64,000 nucleotides of DNA from Takakia lepidozioides. Its lineage: Eukaryota; Streptophyta; Takakiopsida; Takakiales; Takakiaceae. The position numbers were made by a program, and so were the translations under genes. The notes under the pieces are model-generated. The model had not been told where the DNA came from. It ran no database searches and saw only the letters and a program-made list of their open reading frames with translations. Positions within the stretch are counted from its first letter, which is position 1. Each line of letters starts with the position of its first letter. The stretch is taken from positions 39,758,042 to 39,822,041 of the forward strand of contig CM060734.1 of assembly GCA_030704615.1 (NCBI GenBank), in the 5' to 3' direction. Of the stretch, positions 1-10,525 are shown one piece after another.

Positions 1-1020
1 TACGTCTTTCATGGCATGGAAGGGGCTGTTTCAGCACCTTGAGGGGCCGCCTATGGATGATACCATGAGTTCAGGGGGGGCATGAGGTTGAGATCGAGGA
101 GTGGAGGATGTACTGGTCACCCGACTATGTCTCCATCATTAGGGGCACTAGAGCCACGAGGGCAGTGGCTACACCTGCCGCTGCATCGGCAGCTTCAGCA
201 AGCAGCAATGGGACTAGTGGGACTGGTGGTACAGTAGCTACGACGTCCACCCAAGCCACTACCGCACCAGCACTAGCACCCGTGCCTGCCTTCAACCCTG
301 TTGTGGAGTTCTTCGAAGAGTTGAGAGGGAACTACCAAGGGGTGAGGACAGAGAAGTTGCGGAGCTTGCAAGAGTTCCAACGGAAGCCGACCGAGAGCTT
401 GAGGGAGGCTTTCACTCGCATGAGGCGCTTGATAAATGTAACCCAAGGGGTTACGGAAGCTCAGGCAGTCCAATTCTGGTATGGGATATTGGACAAGGAG
501 CTGAGGAGAAGGGTGCGGGATGCAACTCTCCTACAAGCGGCCCAACCCACCTTAGCAAATGTGTTTTTGCTGGCAGAGCGGATAGAGCTCAACATGGTGG
601 AGGAACGAGTGGTCATGGTGGGATTTGCTAAGGAGACACCACGGGGTAGTGGTGCTCCTAGCCAACCACTACCTCAACGTGCTCAAGGCAACAAGGGGCT
701 CAGGTGAAGCTCAGGGAAGGGCAGAGAGGACCTCAGATGCAGGGGTCTCTCCCTTCATTTGCTGGCCAACAACGGGCGGATGTGGTGTGTTGGACATGTG
801 GAGGACCCCATGTCAAGAAGGATTGTCCAGAGGGAGGCAAAGGGCCGGCACATGCACAGCCTGCACAGTTGCAGTGTGGGCATTGTGGCAAGCACGGGCA
901 TGGAGAGGCCCAGTGTTATGGTTTGCATCCTGAGTTGCGCCCAGGCCAGTTCCAAGGGAACAATGGTGGCCGGGGCGAGGTGGAGCAGCCCAGAGAGGAC
1001 GAGGTGGCCAGCCACGGGTG
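1..1020 (+). pseudogene. gag of element A copy 1 (capsid region and two zinc knuckles)
   Basis: Gag packages the element RNA into virus-like particles. The first part (to about 707) reads as a capsid-type segment: an aromatic and acidic region near the start, a Thr/Ala-rich spacer at 150-280, then a helical stretch (FFEELRGNYQGV, LREAFTRMRRL) typical of retrotransposon gag. A one-base deletion near 695, visible against copy 3, moves the frame. The next frame (704-1020) carries two CCHC knuckles: CWTC-GGPH-VKKDC, a CX2CX3HX4C variant, and CGHC-GKHGHGEAQC, a standard CX2CX4HX4C. The N-terminus lies left of the window; copy 3 shows what is missing. Confidence 0.85.
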
Positions 1021-2530
1021 AGGCCAAGGGCAAGCTCAACATGGCCAAGGACGCGGAGGTCAGGGTGTTGACCAAGGCATGGCCAACCGGCTTCAAGCTA
1101 GAGCAGAGGCTCGCTGCCATGGCTACAGCTCAGGTGGTACCGGCTCCAAGGCCGGATGGTCCACCTCCTGCTCCTGAGGGAGGAGATATGGGAGGCATGG
1201 GATTCATGTGTGGAGCAGCACTACCACTAGTGCAGGTGGAGTCTGCTGCAGCCGTGACTCGAGGAGCAGCAGAGTTCCTGAGCCACGAGGTGCAGAGGTG
1301 GAGTTGGATCCACAGCGTGGGGAGGCAAGCCGTCAGGCTAGGCTTCCTCAGTCATTCACATTGGCGAGAGACAGTGTCGACGCCATCCATGGCACCTAGT
1401 TCTCGCCCGACTGTTACCGAGGCGGAGGTTACTATGCCATTGGGGAGAGCTACACGGGTAGCACCACTACCTAGTGTTGCCAAGGCTACGGCAGCTAGTG
1501 TGCTGCTGGGAGCGGCCACATCTGTGTGCCAGGCTCCATTGTTCTCGGCTACCATGATTGCGACGCCGGGGGTAAAGACCAGCTGAGGTGTTCAGGCTGG
1601 CAGCTACACTCTGTGAGAGTGGGGAGGTTACTTCATCTTCTGCGGAGATAGTGGGAGGTGTGTAGTGCCGGAGGGATCCTCGGATTTGAGGGTCAAGACT
1701 GCCACGGCGGCGCCATGGCAAGCTGCAGCTGCAAGGTTGATGGAGCTGCCAGCTAGGCCAGCCATTGAGCGCGCCATGGTGACACCTGGAGTTGTCATGT
1801 TAGACAACCAGGATGGCATTTTCTGTTTGAGTGGACCGGCAGGCAAGAGGTACCGGCCACTGCGGGTCTTGTTGGACTCGGGAGCTCAGCCATTGATGCT
1901 GGGGGAGCTGCTATTGCAGGCTTGGGCCTCACGGAGGCGGATATAGAGCCTTGTCCTTTCAGATACAGACGTCTCTGGGAGGATCGGAGCAAGCTCGGGG
2001 CATGACACGGCGTGAGTTGGCTATCAGACTACGGCCGGATCACCCTACAGATGGCTCAGTGATGCGAGCCAAGGCCATTGTGACAGACGCAGTCTCGTAC
2101 GATGTCCTGGTTGGTGGGGCAGTGTTGTACCCCATGGGCTTCACCCTGGATTTTTGGGAAGAGTCAGCTTCCTATAGGCCTGGATGGCAGTCAGGGGAGG
2201 GCCGGCGTGTGCAGCTCCCTGTGACGTTCATAGGAGGAGTTGCGGTTACCCAGCGGGGCAAGATGCCGACACTAGCAGCATTCACAGCAGTGAGTTGGCC
2301 TGGAGAGTTGCTTGAGGGCAACTCATTCAGAGGATGTGCCACCTCGGGAGAGCAGGATGACATGTATGGTATGGCGGAGTTGCCTGTCATGGTTGCTCAG
2401 ACTCCATTGTGGGGCACGAGCAAGGATTTGCAGCGGGATGCTGATCGACGGGTGCAACAAGCCTGGGTGGAGGCTTTTGTACCGTCAAGAGAGGAGGAGA
2501 GTGGGGATTGCACCAGGACCACCTATTGTC
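1021..2530 (+). pseudogene. Linker and aspartic protease of element A copy 1
   Basis: The first 600 bases encode a Pro/Ala/Thr/Val-rich, probably disordered linker joining gag to the protease. The protease active site LLDSGAQ is at 1869-1889, and the domain continues through a hydrophobic strand (YDVLVGGAVLYPMG) to about 2250. Retroviral-type proteases act as dimers, each subunit giving the Asp of D-S/T-G, and cleave the polyprotein. A further 300 bases of unassigned acidic sequence (to 2530) lead into the methyltransferase. Several frameshifts separate the pieces; copy 3 keeps the same region open for 462 codons. Confidence 0.82.
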
Positions 2531-3525
2531 TCCATTGGACACCACACCTATTGTGTGGCAGTATCCGGATGAAGGCATTTGTCTTCTGGACTTGTTTGGC
2601 GGGATCAGCACCAAATTGGCTGCTGTGTTACAGGCAGGTTTACGAGTTCGGCGTTACCTATATGTGGAGAGGGATGAGACTGCACGACGCGTTTCACTTC
2701 GCCATGTTGCTCAGTTGGGCAGCGGTACCCTGAGTTGTTGTCGATGTCAATTCGTGGATATCAGCAGGCCTTGCCAACAGACATTTCGTTGCTGGGGGCG
2801 CAGGATTTGGAGCGGGTTGGCTCCATTGATCTGGTAGTGGCAGGTTGGCCTGCCAAGGGCATTCATCAGCCGGGCATGGCAATGGATTGCGAGACTCAAG
2901 GTCGGGTCTGTTTTGGGAGATGGTGCGGGTTTTGCGCCACTTGCAGCTTCATCAAGCTGTATCTCCAGCATACATCTTGGAGAATGTGCCACTGATGGCG
3001 ATTCTCGGGCCAGGGTGATGGCCAGTGTGCATCAAGTCCGGTCATGGCTTGGGTCAGCAGTGTTGCTAGATGCAGCTACAGTGGGGTCACGGGCTCATCG
3101 TCCACGGCTATGGTGGACTAACTTGATGCCACCCGCACTGCTCAAGCGTGCATTTGATGGGGTGCAGCGGCCAGCACATCTCACAGTGGATACATTTTGG
3201 ACACAGGGAGGCAGTCTCAGCGTGTGAGACACGATGACCGTTCGCCTTTGGCAGTGTCAACAAGGTGGGTCAACCACGAGCACATTACCTACACTGCTCA
3301 GCTTCCCAGGATCGCATGCTTTCCGGGATAGTGGACCTGGCCTCCTGTGGGATGCTCAGTTGCAGCAGTTAGTGGAGCCTAATGCTGACGAGCGTGAGCG
3401 GGCAATGGGTTTTACCACTGGTACCACGGCGGTGCCGTCTCTTTCTGAGGCATCACGTCGTCAGTGTTGGGGCAAGCATGGATCTCAATTGCTTGACCTG
3501 GATTATCAGCTTGGCTCTGGCTGAG
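2531..3525 (+). pseudogene. DNMT3-like cytosine-5 DNA methyltransferase inside the retrotransposon, copy 1
   Basis: C5 methyltransferases flip out a cytosine and transfer methyl from S-adenosylmethionine through a Cys thiolate. Visible motifs in order: motif I LDLFGGIST (about 2589-2615, cofactor binding); motif IV GWP-C-QG (2843-2862); motif VI ENV (2980-2988); motif VIII RAHRPRLWWTN (3089-3121); motif IX-like ERERAMGF (about 3389-3412); and a motif X-like segment to about 3500. The I-IV-VI-VIII-IX-X order and the RxRxxWxN form of motif VIII resemble DNMT3 rather than the circularly permuted plant DRM enzymes. Frames break near 2717 and exactly in motif IV, where a missing C turns PCQG into an out-of-frame reading. 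It lies between protease and RT of one polyprotein, so it would be released by the protease. Confidence 0.86.
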
Positions 3526-5240
3526 CAACGCAGAGTGCGGAGTACACTTCCCTCAATGGTCTCTCTGCCTACCGAGACGGTACAGGCAGTGAGTGGGGGC
3601 GAGCATGAGAGGACCACGGGGTGCAGGCATGCATCCATGGCACACATGGGAGGTGCTCGAGGTTCAGAGGGAGTTGGCAGCCAGGCGGCTGTGATGGATG
3701 AGGTTGGGGATTTTTCTCGGTTGAGGAGGTCCTCAAGGATGAGATGATGGGCAGGATGAGGCCTTGTCATTGACTGAGCAGGCAGGGAGTAATGCTCAAG
3801 AGGTTGCAACATAGCAACCACTGGAGCGTCCTCTACCTCTAAGCCCACTGGACTTAAGGTTGCAGTTACGGAGGACAATTGGGAGCCTGACATTGGACCC
3901 ATTGTCACCGGAGGAGAGAGACGACGTATACGGCGGTTCCTGAGGGCTTACAGGAATTGCTTTGCCTTCAGTTTGAAGGACTTGGGAGCACTGAAGGGTC
4001 AAGAGATCCGTATTGAGTTGGCCACTGACACGCCAATCTTTCGGAGACCATAGATACAGTGACATGGAGAGGTCTTTGATTCAGATGAGGACTCAAGATC
4101 TCTGGGAGGCAGGTTTGGTGGAGCTCTCTGGTGGAGAGTATGCTTCAGCACAGTGATGCCAGCCAAGAAGGATGTCTATGGCAATTGGACGGAGAGACGT
4201 ATGTGCGGTGATTACCGGCCTGTAAATCGTCAGACCAAGTCCGATAAGTATGCCATGCCAACACCAGAGGAGATCTTTGATGCCATAGGGCATGCTAAGG
4301 CCTTTAGCACTTTGGATTTACGATCCGGATATCACCAGTTGCCAATCAAGGAGGCGGACAAGCAGAAGACGGCATTCTGGGGGATCAATGAGCACGGCAT
4401 GCAAGTTTTCAGAGAGTCATAGATAGGATTCTAGCAGGGGTGGACTTTGCTCGGTGCTACATAGATGATATCATCATCTTTAGTGTTACGATGGAGGAGC
4501 ATGAGAGACACCTTCAGGTGGTATTGGAGCGCTTGAGAGCGCACGGATTGAAGTTGCATCCGGGGAAGTGCAAATTTTTCCACAACCAGATTGAGTATCT
4601 GGGTCACATGATATATCCTGGAGGATTGGGGGTACAGCAGACTAAGGTAGAGGCCATTGCACAAATTCCACCCCACGGATGTGAGCCGAGTTGAGCTTTC
4701 ATGGGTTGGCAAACTATTATAGACGGTTTGTCAAGGGATTAGTACCATTGCAAAGGCTCTAACCAAGCTGACCAAGGTGGACCAGGAGTGGCAGTGGGAA
4801 GATGAGCAGGAACGAGCTTTTCAAGAGCTCAAGGCGAGGTTGACCTCGGCGCCTATCCTGAGACGACCTATCAGGGGGCGTCCCTTTCAGCTGCATACGG
4901 ATTGGAGCATGCTGGGGCTTGGAGCGGTGCTCACACAGGTGGATGATGAGGGAAGAGAGTTCGTAGTGGCTTACGCTAGCCGCTCGAACAACGCTGCAGA
5001 GGCTAAGTACAGCTCATATGAGGGAGAGTGCTTAGCTGCAGTGTGGGCCGTGGCACACTTCAGGTGCTATCTATACGGCAATCTTTTCACCCTTGTCACG
5101 GATCACCAGCCACTCAAGTGGTTGATGGAGTCAGACAAGCTTACGGGGAAGCTTGCACGGTGGGCACTCATACTCCAGGAGTATGACTTTCAGGTTGTGC
5201 ATCGACCGGTTTGGTCAATCGGGATGCGGATGGATTGAGT
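3526..5240 (+). pseudogene. Reverse transcriptase and RNase H of element A copy 1
   Basis: RT copies the element RNA into cDNA, and RNase H removes the RNA. RT starts near 3960 (SLKDLGALKGQE) and contains [20 protein letters not shown] and the catalytic box YIDD at 4458-4469. Against copy 2, about 60 bases holding the QFLPFGLKNAP segment are missing at about 4403, and two bases are missing near 4050, giving a stop. RNase H (4777-5220) keeps its acidic residues in HTDWS, YEGECLA and TDHQPL. The tether to integrase follows. The 430 bases before RT (3526-3960) read as low-complexity linker with no domain I can name. Confidence 0.9.
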
Positions 5241-6725
5241 CGCAATCCATGCATGAGCCAGCAGGATGACACTGGAGCTCGGTGGCATGGTGAGACGGAC
5301 GAGGAGATGGTGCCGGGATGGCACGCATCTGCATTTTTGTGTATCTTGGCATCGGGAGGTCAGATTGGACCTACAACAGGGATGACTGTAGACGGAGTGT
5401 CTGAGGACCCTGAAGCTAGTGATGAGCCAGGTGGTGCCAGAGATATACATGAGGATTCGGCTGTGTTGGACTACCTCCGCACGGGAGACACGGCAGCCAT
5501 TGTGACTGCCCAGGGAGAGGGATCGGATCCTGCAACGAGCCAAGAGGTTCAAGTGGGAGGGGATACACCTACTTCGAGTGTGGAGGGTGGTCGGGTGAGG
5601 ATTGTGCCTCACCCCACACAGCGTGCACGGTTAGTGCGGCATGCCCATGAGGAGTTGGGGCATTTTGGAGTGCGACGCACTCACAGTTTACTGGCAGTAT
5701 TGGTGCGTGGTATGCATACAGAGGTGCAACAGTTTGTGGCTAGGTGCATGGTGTGTGACAGGGTGCGTGCTTCGTTTAACGCCCCTACACCACAGTTGCA
5801 TCCTTTACCTATCATGGGATTGGGGCTACAGTGGAGTCTTGACTTCGCAGGACCGTTGCCACTGACTATGCGCCACCACAGATATGTGTTGGTGATGGTG
5901 GAGCACTTCTCCAAGTGGATTGAGTTGGTTCCATTGCCTGACAAGGCTAGTGAGGGGGCTGCGTATGCATTCTTGGATCGTGTGCTTAGCCGATTTGGTG
6001 CTCCAGCTGAGGTACTCACGGACCAAGGGAGAGAGTTCTTGGGGGAGTTTCAGGCTTTGTGTGATAAAGCCTTGATAGACCACCGCACCACTTCTCGGGA
6101 TCATCCTGAGGCCGATGGCTTAGCAGAGAGAGTTTGTTCAGACGGTGAAGAGGGGTTTGCGCAAGTATGGCTTGCAGAAGGGACACCTAGGAGATTGGGA
6201 TCTTCAGGTTCCTTGGTTAGCCATGGGCTACAGGTTCAGCAAACAAGCATCACTTGCCTCCTTCTCACCATATTTCCTTCTCTTTGGCCGAGAGCCGGAT
6301 TTGCCTGCAGCCATTCGTAGGGACACTGCTCAAGTCCTTAACCTTGACGATCCGGACGTGTGGGTACGTGCATGTGATCAGCGTGCAGAGTTGTTCAAGA
6401 AAGTCATGCCCATGGCTTTTGAGAACCTTGCCATTGCACAGCACCGTGATACGTTGAGGTATGCCACTATACGTGGTGGAGGATATCGTCCTGGGGTTCA
6501 GAGGTTTAGCCCTGGTGACTATGTTTATTTGCAGCAGACTGCTCCTACGACTCTGGATGTTACTCAGGCGTGTTATTTTGAGGGTTCGAGAGGTGTTGCC
6601 CTCAGGGTCCTGATCTTGGAGGGTCGGGATGGCATGACTTGGAAAGACCATGTGCGTAATTGTGCGCCATGTCACCTTCCCAATGTCGATGGCAGAGTTG
6701 ACCCAAACTTGCAGTGGTACCTGCA
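5241..6725 (+). pseudogene. Integrase of element A copy 1
   Basis: Integrase inserts the cDNA into chromosomes. An acidic linker (5241-5590) precedes the HHCC zinc finger: HAHEELGH near 5640 and CMVC near 5745. The catalytic core follows with all three acidic residues: Asp in SLDFAG (5834-5851), Asp in TDQGREF (about 6019-6039) and Glu in the HPEADGLAERV segment (6102-6134). A small indel after that point shifts the frame to 6145-6732, which carries the core end and a C-terminal domain (FLLFGREPDLP; FSPGDYVYL). No chromodomain is seen at the C-terminus; a PHD finger follows instead. Confidence 0.88.
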
Positions 6726-6733
6726 GGTTTGAG

Positions 6734-6871
6734 GTGCATGCTCTGTGGGTCTGCCAAAGGGGCAGCCACCATGCTGGTGTGTGATCGATGCTCAAGAGTT
6801 GGCATATGGGATGCTTGACACCACCTCTTGAGAGGTCTGACGGAGATTGGTTATGTCCACACTGCTTGGGA
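6734..6871 (+). pseudogene. PHD finger at the end of the element A polyprotein, copy 1 (degenerate)
   Basis: PHD fingers bind two zinc ions and usually read histone H3 tails. This copy shows CMLC, then CDRCS, then an indel that destroys the expected WHMGC segment in frame. The tail with SDGDWLCPHC is recognisable in another frame. Comparison with copy 2, where the finger is intact, fixes the identity. Position directly after integrase suggests the finger guides integration, as chromodomains do in chromoviruses; that is inference. Confidence 0.78.
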
Positions 6872-7133
6872 TAGTGGCAGTGGACATGACTAGAGGCAGC
6901 TAACAAGACATGGGAGGCCAAGCTCATAGGAGTCAATACACGAGATCCCAGGCTCAAGTTCACAGGTTGCAAGACGGCGACTAACGATGGGGCAACTCTT
7001 GCACCCGGCCTCTTGATCTATCGAGTTTGAGTGTAGTAGGGACAGTGGTGGAGGACTTAGTGAGGCTATGGTAACTATCACATCTTGTGGCTACCTGAAC
7101 TTAGAGGGACCTAAGCACCAGCTAGGGGGGCGA
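6872..7133 (+). other. 3' untranslated region and polypurine tract of element A copy 1
   Basis: The noncoding 3' region ends in the purine run GCTAGGGGGGCGA at 7121-7133, immediately before the LTR start. This is the expected plus-strand primer site. The same sequence stands at 10919-10931 before the LTR of copy 2. The preceding 240 bases hold no reading frame I can support. Confidence 0.75.
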
Positions 7134-7134
7134 T

Positions 7135-7441
7135 TGTGTGGACTAGTGACTGCCATAGTGGGCAGCATAGTAGCAGCCTAGTGACTGACTAGTTGTAGCC
7201 TAGTGGTTGGACTAGTGGGCTGGGACTAGTGGTATACTAGTGTGTGGTGTGCATATGTGTTGTGTGGTTTTGGACAACGATGTAGTTGTGTAGCGATATG
7301 TATGCGCACGACAGCTGTCAAGTTATTTCACCACTAGTGTGAAACTAGGTAGGAAATAGCTAGCTTTTACATATTGACATTTGGGATTGGCCCAAGTGTC
7401 AATCCAGGGGTCAAGGCAGATTTAGGCCCTGGAGTGGTTAT
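7135..7441 (+). repeat. LTR of element A, truncated at its 3' end
   Basis: It starts TGTGTGGACTAGTG after the polypurine tract and matches the first 310 bases of the complete LTR at 10933. It contains a run of ACTAGTGG-like motifs and the palindrome GACAGCTGTC near 7310. Homology stops near 7441, where a piece of another family's LTR begins, so the last 200 bases (including CTTTATCA) are absent. Confidence 0.85.
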
Positions 7442-7637
7442 TGTTAGAGGGTTTCTTGGGACTTGGATGCTTTTACGGGATCTGGGGGGGTACCCTTAAT
7501 TTTTACACAGACTGAGACCAACAGGAGCCTTAGGGGTGACACAGCAACAGGCTTTAGGGGAGGAGATACACAGCCCAACACAGTCCATCACAGCCCGACA
7601 CAGCCGTCACAGCCAACACAGCCGACACAGTCAGACA
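7442..7637 (-). repeat. Fragment of element C LTR between element A copies 1 and 2
   Basis: This stretch is the reverse complement of the inner end of the element C LTRs (compare 20955-21095 and 34255-34396). It shares TTTTACGGGATCTG, TACCCTTAATTTTTACACAG, CTGAGACCAACAGGAGCC and a short run of CACAGCC units. It joins the truncated LTR of copy 1 to the middle of the copy 2 pol region, so it marks a rearrangement point rather than a clean insertion. Confidence 0.8.
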
Positions 7638-9020
7638 TAGCCTTCAGTTTGAAGGACTTGGGAGCACTGAAGGGTCAAGAGATCCGTATGGAGTTGGCCA
7701 CTGACATGCCAATCTTTCGGAGACCCTATAGATACAGTGACATGGAGAGGTCTTTGATTCAGATGAGGACTCAAGATCTCTGGGAGGCAGGTTTGGTGGA
7801 GCTCTCTGGTGGAGAGAGAGTATGCTTCAGCCACAGTGATGCCAGCCAAGAAGGATGTCTATGGCAATTGGACGGAGAGACGTATGTGCGGGTGATTACC
7901 GGCCTGTAAAATCGTCAGACCCAAGTCCGATAAGTATGCCATGCCAACACCAGAGGAGATCTTTGATGCCATCGGGCATGCTAAGGCCTTTAGCACTTTG
8001 GATTTACGATCCGGATATCACCAGTTGCCAATCAAGGAGGCGGAACAAGCAGAAGACGGCATTCTGGGGGATCAATGAGCACGGCAAGGATTGCCTATAT
8101 CAGTGGCAGTTCTTACCATTTGGGCTTAAGAATGCTCCTGCAGAGTTTCAGAGAGTCATGGATAGGATTCTAGCAGGGGGTGGACTTTGCTCGGTGCTAC
8201 ATAGATGACATCATCATCTTTAGTGTTACGATGGAGGAGCATGAGAGACACCTTCAGGTGGTATTGGAGCGCTTGAGAGCGCACGGATTGAAGTTGCATC
8301 CGGGGAAGTGCAAGTTTTTCCACAACCAGATTGAGTATCTGGGTCACATGATATATCCTGGAGGATTGGGGGTACAGCAGACTAAGGTAGAGGCCATTGC
8401 ACAAATTCCACGCCCCACGGATGTGAGCCGAGTTCGAGCTTTCATGGGTTGGAAAACTATTATAGACGGTTTGTCAAGGGGGATTTAGTACCATTGCAAA
8501 GGCTCTAACCAAGCTGACCAAGGTGGACCAGGAGTGGCAGTGGGAAGATGAGCAGGAACGAGCTTTTCAAGAGCTCAAGCGAGGTGGTTGACCTCGGCGC
8601 CTATCTTGAGACGACCTATCAGGGGGCGTCCCTTTCAGCTGCATACGGATTGGAGCATGCTGGGGCTTGGAGCGGTGCTCACACAGGTGGATGATGAGGG
8701 AAGAGAGTTCGTAGTGGCTTTACGCTTACGCTAGCCGCTTCGAACAACGCTGCAGAGGCTAAGTACAGCTCATATGAGGGAGAGTGCTTAGCTGCAGTGT
8801 GGGCCGTGTGGCACACTTCAGGTGCTATCTATACGGCAATCTTTTCACCCTTGTCACGGATCACCCAGCCACTCAAGTGGTTGATGGAGTCAGACAAGCT
8901 TACGGGAAGCTTGCATGGTGGGCACTTATACTCCAGGAGTATGACTTTCAGGTTGTGCATCGACCGGGTTTGGTCAATCGGGATGCGGGATGGATTGAGT
9001 CGCAATCCATGCATGAGCCA
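7638..9020 (+). pseudogene. Reverse transcriptase and RNase H of element A copy 2
   Basis: RT keeps the fingers and palm segments [31 protein letters not shown] (8110-8163, missing in copy 1) and the YIDD box at 8198-8209. The thumb carries HPGKCKFF and YLGHMI. RNase H follows at about 8510-8990 with HTDW, YEGECLA and a shifted TDH segment. At least six small indels break the frame relative to copy 1, for example near 7905, 8043, 8178, 8580, 8715 and 8865. Which copy holds the ancestral base can be read at each site by comparing the two. Confidence 0.88.
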
Positions 9021-10360
9021 GCAGGATGACACTGGAGCTCGGTGGGCATGGTGAGACGGACGAGGAGATGGTGCCGGGATGGCACGCATCTGCATTTTTG
9101 TGTATCTTGGCATCGGGAGGTCAGATTGGACCTACAACAGGGATGACTGGTAGACGGAGGAGTGTCTGAGGACCCTGAGGCTAGTGATGAGCTAGGTGGT
9201 GCCATAGATATACATGAGGATTCGGCTGTGTTGGACTACCTTCCGCACGGGAGACACGGCAGCCATTGTGACTGCCAGGAGAGAGGGGATCGGATCCTGC
9301 AACGAGCCAAGAGGTTCAAGTGGGAGGGGATACACCTACTTCGAGTGTGGGAGGGTGGTGGGTGAGGATTGTGCCTCACCCCACACAGCGTGCACGGTTA
9401 GTGCGGCATGCCCATGAGGAGTTGGGGCATTTTGGAGTGCGACGCACTCACAGTTTACTGCAGGGGCAGTAGTATTGGTGGCGTGGTATGCATACAGAGG
9501 TGCAACAGTTTGTGGCTAGGTGCATGGTGTGTGACAGGGTGCGTGCTTCGTTTAAGCCCCCTACACCACAGTTGCATCCTTTACCTATCATGGGATTGGC
9601 TACAGATGGAGTCTTGACTTCGCAGGACCGTTGCACTGACTATGCGCCACCACAGATATGTGTTGGTGATGGTGGAGCACTTCTCCAAGTGGATTGGTTG
9701 AGTTGGTTCCATTGCCTGACAAGGCTAGTGAGGGGGCTGCGTATGCATTCTTGGATCGTGTGCTTAGCCGATTTGGTGCTCCAGCTGAGGTACTCACGGA
9801 CCAAGGGAGAGAGTTCTTGGGGGAGTTTCAGGCTTTGTGAGTGAAAGCCTTGATAGACCACCGCACCACTTCTCGGGATCATCCTGAGGCCGATGCTTAG
9901 CAGAGAGAGTTGTTCAGACGGTTGTGAAGAGGGGTTTGCGCAAGTATGGCTTGCAGAAGGGACACCTAGGAGATTGGGATCTTCAGGTTCCTTGGTTAGC
10001 CATGGGCTACAAGTTCAGCAAACAAGCATCACTTGCCTCCTTCTCACCATATTTCCTTCTCTTTGGCCGAGAGCCGGATTTGCCTGAGCCATTCGTAGGG
10101 GACACTGCTCAAGTCCTTAACCTTGACGATCCGGACGTGTGGGTACGTGCATGTGATCAGCATGCAGAGTTGTTCAAAGAAGAGAAAGTCATGCCCATGG
10201 CTTTTGAGAACCTTGCCATTGCACAGGCACCGTGATATGTTGAGGTATGTCACTATACGTGGTGGAGGATATTGTCTTGGGGGTTCGGAGGTTTAGCCCT
10301 GGTGACTTATGTTTATTTGCAGCAGACCGCTCCTACGACTCTGGATGTTATCTGCAGGGG
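9021..10360 (+). pseudogene. Integrase of element A copy 2
   Basis: This holds the same arrangement as copy 1: an acidic linker, the HHCC finger (histidines near 9410, CMVC near 9523), the DDE core (TDQGREF near 9795; the Glu segment near 9885) and a C-terminal domain with FLLFGREPDLP (about 10050-10086). Indels near 9465, 9600, 9695 and 9893 split it into short frames. It would catalyse strand transfer of the cDNA if repaired; as written it cannot be made in one piece. Confidence 0.86.
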
Positions 10361-10525
10361 CGTGTTATTCTGAGGGTTCGAGAGGTGTTGCCCTCAGGGG
10401 TCCTGATCTTAGAGGGTCGGGATGGCATGACTTGGAAAGACCATGTGCGTAATTGTGCGCCATGTCACCTTCCCAATGTCGATGGCAGAGTTGACCCAAA
10501 CTTGGCAGTGGTACCTGCAGGTTTG

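Larger units (their letters stand above)
1..7441 (+). mobile_element. Element A copy 1: Ty3/gypsy retrotransposon carrying a cytosine methyltransferase and a PHD finger
   Basis: This is an LTR retrotransposon body cut by the window's left edge. In order it holds gag with zinc knuckles, an aspartic protease, a DNMT3-like cytosine-5 methyltransferase, reverse transcriptase, RNase H, a DDE integrase and a PHD-type zinc finger, then a polypurine tract and an LTR truncated near 7441. Integrase after RT/RNase H places it in Ty3/gypsy (Metaviridae). The frames are interrupted by many small indels and by a deletion of about 60 bases in RT near 4403, so this copy is not coding as written. A second copy of its 3' half follows directly, and a third copy of its 5' half lies inverted at 14.8-18.4 kb. 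The 5' LTR and primer site lie outside the window. Confidence 0.93.

Noticed and set aside
2531-3525. A DRM-type (permuted) plant methyltransferase
   Set aside because: Motif I comes first and IX-X last; the permuted order VI-X then I-V is not seen.
6145-6870. A chromodomain at the element A integrase end
   Set aside because: No aromatic cage or chromodomain strand pattern is visible; the Cys/His spacing is that of a PHD finger.
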